Below are positions 58,636 through 64,000 of a DNA stretch of 64,000 nucleotides, in pieces (the stretch's first letter is position 1; every line of letters begins with the position of its first letter). The DNA lies in assembly GCA_038503075.1 (NCBI GenBank), contig JBCAML010000008.1:1674001-1738000 (forward strand), given 5' to 3'. The notes beneath the pieces were generated by a model. The model saw only the letters and a program-made list of their open reading frames with translations, searched no databases and was not told where the DNA came from. This DNA is from Gyromitra esculenta. Its lineage: Eukaryota > Ascomycota > Pezizomycetes > Pezizales > Discinaceae. The translations under genes and the position numbers were made by a program.

Positions 58636-60507
58636 ACCAAGTTCGTTAGATCCCCACATGAAGTTGTACAGATTACACGGGTACTCCACGCGCCCAAAGT
58701 TTTAAATTTTTTCGTTTCGGTTTCCAGAACATTTCATTTTCGACCGCTCCGTGCCCTTGTGCATGAACTGTTTTTTCTGTGTTGTCGCTCATCACTCGCT
58801 TGTGCCAGCCATCGTCCAATGATGGTGTTGGTGTTTTGGTTTTTTTGGCATTATTTTTTCTTTCTCTCTTGCTTTTTGCCTCCACATAACTCTTTTCGTG
58901 CATGGGACTCTCCTAAGCTTTTTCCCCCCCCATCCCGCCACGCCGCCCGCGATCCCATCACTCACTCACTCACCCACCACCAGCCTTTCTTTTTTATTTT
59001 ATTTTTCTTATGTCGGAAAATTTTTACCTCCAGTTCGGCCTGTGCGGGATTTTCGTTTGAGGAGAGAGTTCGACCCAGGCGAACTGTATTTTTTATTTGC
59101 TTTTATCCCTCTATGAGCAGACAGACAGACAAACAGACAGCTTCAACCGTTCCGCAAGCGCCACCAGCGGAAAAACCCCCCCCCTCCATTATCAATCGTA
59201 TCTCTACCTACCTACCCGTACCGCACTGCCATAAATAAAGATGCCGATATCAGGAGTAAGATGCGATTTCAACGCTGCATAAAAGACCACCCGCAAAAAA
59301 AATTATTTAAAGTAGAACCCTAACCCGTCCGTTACCTCCCCCCCCGCGCGCGGGAGTTTTCCTAGCTCGTAGAGTTAACAGCATCTCTAACAAGCACTAA
59401 CCGAGAAAGAGAAAGCGCCAATCCAATTGCCGTTTGTGTGTGACAGCAGAAAGAGAGGCGCTAGAGTATTGTATTTGCGCAAAGTTGCGCAATACCAACC
59501 GGTGGAGAGTTAAGTTGAGAAAGAAAAGAAAAAAAAAACATCCTCCGTGAAATAATAAGAAATAATAAGAACCCTCTCTCAATAAAAAAAAAACTAAATA
59601 ATCCATTGTCTATCGGAAATTTTTTGCCGTACCGTTCTGGTAGAGAGTATGTACAGATACATGTATGTACCTAGAGTTGTGACTTATCCGCCACCCTCCA
59701 CTCCCAAGAGTCAAACACCGAGAGAGAGAATAAACCCACATAGGCTACGTTTGCCTGAATACACATGTACACATTAAAACGACGTCACTCGCGTGCTTGC
59801 CTTCCCCCCCTCCCCGGATATCTTACACGGTCCACCCACCCTTTCGGAAATTAGGCAAAAAAAAAATTAGAAATGGGAGGACAAGCCGCCGACTTTTCTC
59901 CGCTCTTGTCGCGACGACGCGAGCGTCCGGTCATCATTCCATGCTGGGGGAAACTCGGGGAGAGGGAGGCACGGCGCGTGGAACTGAAGGTAGCTTTTGG
60001 CTGTTTTTTTCTTTTTTTTCTTTCTCTTCCTATTTTGTATAATTTACATAATGTGGGATTAAGGAGTACAGTAGTATGTAGTAGTTAACGGTAGATTAAT
60101 TGCCCTTTTTCTCCCTCCCCTTTGGCTATCGGACTGGGCAGGTAGGTAGGTAGAGTAGATACAGCGAATAGAAAGAAAGAGAACACGGGTAAACGTGAGC
60201 CGTTACGGTGGAGACGAGATCGGATACAGGAGAGAAAACGGAAAAACAAAAACAAACAAACAGTCGGAAAAAAGAGGAACCCGAAACTCCCGTCGTTGAA
60301 GATTATTTTAGCAGATACTTTTCCCACCCCACACGTAAGAGCCGGCGGCGGGCCCATCCCTAAACTAGACTATCAAATATTAATCCGCTCTAGCCGCTTC
60401 CGCCACAGCAATGCGTTGTCCAACAGTCCAGTATTAAGCTTCGGGGTGCCGCTTTCCGATTATCGCTCATCCAATCCGTATTTTACTTATCTACACCCGT
60501 AGTGACT

Positions 60508-63500
60508 TCATCGTCCAGACGACTGGCTCGGGAATCCCGGATATTGGAATCCAGGTGGCATGTTTGGCGGCATCATACTCATGGGAAAGGGGAGTCCGGT
60601 ACCAAAGCCCGGTGTTGGCGGCGCTACGCCAATGTTATTATCTCGGCCTCCTCGCTGGTTATTGTCGTTATAATCCGTGCGCTTGTTGCGTTGTTCACGG
60701 TGGGCTTCATGGGTGTCGTGGGAGGACCGAGGGCCTTTCGCGCCGCCAGAATCTGTCGGGAAACGCTTGCTGATTGCTACACACAAGCGAAGTATCATTA
60801 GCACGAAGTTTGACAACACACAAACTAAACGACGGTCTAGAAGGGTATGGGAAACGGAGCGAGACGAAGGATTCTCGTTAAGGAGATGCTGCCCAGAGCT
60901 GTCCATAGCTATGCTGAAGGAAGAAAGATCAAGGGGGGAGTTGAGATAATTTAGCTAACGAACCTTTCGAAGAAACACCTTGCCCAATCTCGATATCTGG
61001 CTCTTCAACGATCATTCCGCCCTCTAAAGGCTTTCCACCGGTGCCTCCGTATTCAGCAGATACCATCCATCGCTGATCCGCATCAGTCAGACGGTCAATT
61101 GGGATAATGCTGATTCCAGTTTGATAGTCGCTACAATCCCGCGGCCCATAGCCGACGCCCCAACGAGTCTAGAAATATGGAATTAGCACAGCGAGCGTAT
61201 GGTGGAGTGAAAGGCCAATCGATCACATACTCTAATGGTCATGTTCTCGGCTCTATATGTCTCCATTCCAGCTCGAGCCTTGACTGCATCAAGGCGCGTG
61301 AGCATCTTGATGAAAGCATGGCGTTTCTCCTGATTGACTATACACGACTGTACCAATCCGTGCTTTTCGAATAGCTTTCGAAGCTCGTCCTCAGAAATTC
61401 TATTGCTGGTGTTAGTATAAGGTGCGAGGACGAAAGGATGAACAAAAGTCTCAAACTTACGTTACACCACCAACAAATAATGTTCTGCTAAGTACTGTAT
61501 TATTTTTAATGTAAATTAGCTATTCGTGTGACCCCAAATAAATAATCATTTTAGCTTACCTTTGATGCTACCCGATCCAATGTTTTGGTCAAACTCTACA
61601 AATTTCTGGATTTTTGGTAATGAGGTAGGTGTGCTACGATCCCCGCCTTGGCTACCCTTTCCGTTTGCGAATCTGCCGGGAGGGGTTCTGCTGCGATCCC
61701 TGCGACCGCGGGGGGATCCCCCTCTGCGCCCAAAGGCACCACCGCCACGCCCCCTTCCCCCACGATTACGTTCACCATCGCGGCCACCACGAATCTCGTT
61801 ACCCTCGTATTCACCATACACTGGACTACGCCGCCTAAAGTTCGGTGGAGAACGGCCCGCGCCAGCAGCAGCAGCGCTTCCCCCACGGTCGAACCGAGGC
61901 GGGGACCTCGAGCGGGACCTCCCCCGACGACCTTCTCTGTAGCGTGGGGGCGAGCGGGATGGTGGTGAGTAATGTTCGCGACCGCGTTGGCCACCCCGAT
62001 TATACCCATCATCACCCCGAGGGGCATCGGACGAATTTTGCGGAGCCTGCTGGGGGATTCCCGCCATTTGATTCATTTGCTGCCATGCCGGGATTATACC
62101 GCCGAGAGTCGTGCCAGGCCCATTCGGTCCGTCAGCACCGATGCTGTTAAAAGACGCAGTCAACTGGGGAACGCTCATGCCCTGTAATCCTGGGTGTTGA
62201 AGGATGAGCTGGAGTAGGGCCATTTGATCTACAGGAGCAGCAGGGACACCAGACCCTTGTTGGGACTGTTGTTGTGGAAACTGGGTATATGAATTTTGGA
62301 TCTGGGGAGGCTGTTGCTGGCCAAGATACATTCCAGACATCTGGTTTCCAAACATAGGCATTGCCGGTACACTATTTGCAATTGGAGGAGTGGAAGCATA
62401 TGGCATAGACACTGGGACGGCTTGGGCTGGAGGCGCAGTAGGCCGTGACATAACGAGTGCACCAGCATCTTGAGATATACCAGAAAGCCCATTGGAATGA
62501 GCATTTGATACGTTGTACTGAGGAGTTGCTACGGGAGGTGCAGGCGCTTGAGCAGGAGCAGGCGGAGTGACATTTTGATTTTGCTGCTTTGCCATATTGG
62601 CAAGCGCCTGTAATATAGAAGCAGTACTCGACGCGCTTGGCGCAGCTGGTTGTTGCGGCGGCTGTGGCTGTGATAGCTGTTGATATTGTGGAAAGGCCTG
62701 CATTTGGCCGTTTAGGGATTGCAAATGTGGAGGCGGTGACCCGGTTGGGGTAGTTGACTGCACAGAATCTACAAATAATACAGCAATAATATATCATCAA
62801 TTACAGACGAACTTCTTCCAAGATGTGTTGGCAATAACTAGAGAATACGTGCGGGAGGGATATAAAGGCTTACTCTGGACTCGGGCCTGGGACATGGGGC
62901 TTGCGGCAATCTTTTGCTTAATGTCTGCCAAAACCTCAGGCGGGAATGTTGAGCTGCGCTCCCAAATCGCTACGAGCTTCTCTATTTTATCCTAGAAGAC
63001 ACAATATCTGTGTAAGTTGGATGCCTCTACATTATTTGTTTGGTGCTAACGAGCAGACGACGTGGTTCAAAGCGATAGCAGGAGGGGGAGGCTTCTCAAT
63101 CGTTGCCAAAGTGGATATTTGATAATATATATAGCTTGACAACACTGATAACCACAACGATACTCTCCGCCCACCCACAAATCATCGTTGAACTTATGTT
63201 TCTTCTCTGGAAAATAGCGTACCTTATTCTCTTCGGGAGGTGCATGTTGCAATATATCATTCATCAACATAGGGAGAAGTGCCGTGATTCTATGAACGCC
63301 AGCACCATAGGTGCCGTCAGGGGCATCGGCAGAGACCGGTTGCTGACTTTTCTTCGCGAGATCTAAGTACTTGCGAGCAACAGAATCTACAACGTAGAGG
63401 GGGCCTAGTTTATGTGTTCCTGGGCATTTCTTGAAGTGTGTGTATAACTTCCCGATGATGACAGATTCGGACTAAACATTTATCGTCAGTCAGCATCTAA

Positions 63501-63685
63501 ATGAAGCGTTTCGTTCTACGTGGCTGCCGGCACCGCTTATCTAAAAACCGTTCAGTAGGAAGAAGTACCTGGACGTTTTTCGCGCTGAGGTCGGTTATTT
63601 GATTGATTTTCGAGCCAGACACACCGGGTGGTTTGGTGGCCAGCATGGCTTGCAGAGCATTCTCAAGCTCTGTCACCACAGACAT
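60508..63685 (-). CDS. SEB1: Seb1/Nrd1-like CTD-binding termination factor
   Basis: Eight exons: 63685-63569, 63471-63223, 62991-62874, 62768-61560, 61494-61461, 61399-61231, 61168-60964 and 60776-60508 (789 aa). Residues 1-~150 form a CTD-interacting domain (ELENALQAMLATKPPGVSG; KLGPLYVVDSVARKYL; DKIEKLVAIWERSSTFP), which binds phosphorylated RNA polymerase II tails. The middle is Gln/Pro-rich, then Arg-rich (RGRSRSRSPPRF, RGG). An RRM follows at about 563-640, with RNP2 LFVGGV split by introns and RNP1 KRHAFIKM. Next is the Nrd1/Seb1-type extension (TRWGVGYGPRDCSDYQTGISIIPID). The C-terminus is Pro/Met/Gly-rich. Homologues couple transcription to 3' end processing, termination or silencing. 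The 231-nt intron 2 is longer than the rest; exon 5 is only 34 nt. Nrd1 versus Seb1 role cannot be decided from sequence. Confidence 0.92.
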
Positions 63686-64000
63686 TATGATGATTGTAGA
63701 GTTTTTTTTTTTCCCACAAACACCAAATGGAGAATATTACTCGGGCCAAGTAGCAGCAGTAGCAGCAGGAGCAGTAGAAATAGCAATCCAACGATTAAGG
63801 TTGGCGATGACGCGTACGATGAATCTCTCTCTCTCTAGCAACCTCTCTCAACAGTGGTCGCGCGACTAATATTTGTTCCTTTGACTCTACCCGACCCCTT
63901 CGCTTTCTTCTAGATAATCGAATGATGCGGGTGGATATCTCGATTCTCTCTTTACTGAGAAACAGGACAGCTTTTCATGTGCTGCTGGATGCCTTCTCTA
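63686..64000. other. Promoter side of the Seb1-like gene
   Basis: 315 bp to the window edge. A (CT)n tract lies near 63822-63837 and an AGC/AGT-rich stretch at 63750-63780. No start of a neighbouring gene is visible. Confidence 0.4.

Larger units (their letters stand above)
54587..60507. other. 5.9-kb gene-free region upstream of PMA1
   Basis: No frame shows a domain, signal or plausible composition. Many are poly-F, poly-S or Arg-rich shadows of homopolymer tracts. The region contains TACATGTA at 56806, 57797, 57878, 57976 and 59658, a GACAG/GACAA pentanucleotide array, a G-quadruplex-prone tract at 58609 and several poly-C, poly-T and poly-A runs. Its first ~500 bp should hold the PMA1 promoter (a run of about 13 G at 54680-54692 is notable). 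Non-coding RNA cannot be excluded. Confidence 0.5.

Noticed and set aside
55000..60000. CRISPR array or tandem satellite
   Set aside because: Only short microsatellites were found; there are no regularly spaced repeats with unique spacers, and the genome is eukaryotic.

Overview
The window is nuclear DNA of a filamentous ascomycete (Pezizomycotina). Support for this: short spliceosomal introns (mostly 49-105 nt, GT...AG, many with CTAAC/CTAAT-like branch sites), intron-bearing nuclear tRNA genes with Pol III T-tracts, and fungal-type genes (Pma1 proton pump, Pns1/CTL transporter, Mif2 with a C-terminal cupin, fungal TAF4, Nrd1/Seb1). Introns are dense in several genes (12 in the Pumilio gene, 7 in the Seb1-like gene, 6 each in ORC5 and the DCAF4-like gene). 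That fits an early-diverging Pezizomycotina lineage, but the species cannot be named from the sequence alone.

Layout. 1-828: 5' part of a minus-strand gene running off the left edge. 3254-9317: XRCC4/Lif1-like repair gene, a Cys/His-rich orphan and a secreted GH43 glycosidase, separated by repeat-bearing intergenic DNA. 10446-16933: MIF2/CENP-C and PNS1, both minus. 18936-23251: small basic orphan, tRNA-Val, coiled-coil orphan A, Rab2-like GTPase and RNase H2 catalytic subunit. 23252-28747: 5.5 kb of gene-poor, microsatellite-rich DNA. 28748-39260: Ell-binding-protein-like gene, coiled-coil orphan B, exosome RRP4 and a 13-exon Pumilio gene. 41685-46986: ORC5, coiled-coil orphan C, tRNA-Ala and TAF4. 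49499-54586: DCAF4-like WD40 gene and the proton pump PMA1. 54587-60507: 5.9 kb without a convincing gene. 60508-63685: Seb1/Nrd1-like termination factor.

Most genes are conserved housekeeping genes of chromosome biology (MIF2, ORC5, RNH201, XRCC4), transcription and RNA control (TAF4, Seb1-like, Ebp1-like, RRP4, Pumilio) and membrane or traffic functions (PMA1, PNS1, Rab2). They are not an operon or biosynthetic cluster. Exon structures were built by hand from splice consensus, phase continuity and family motifs, and every multi-exon model closes in frame.

The less expected content lies between these genes. Three dispersed single-exon genes (20273, 32944, 43925) share an ungapped 30-residue heptad-like block and look like paralogues of an undescribed small coiled-coil family. 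The 8-bp palindrome TACATGTA occurs at 16 places, all intergenic. Two diverged ~105-bp elements have imperfect terminal inverted repeats. A tRNA-Val carries an apparent 6-nt intron.
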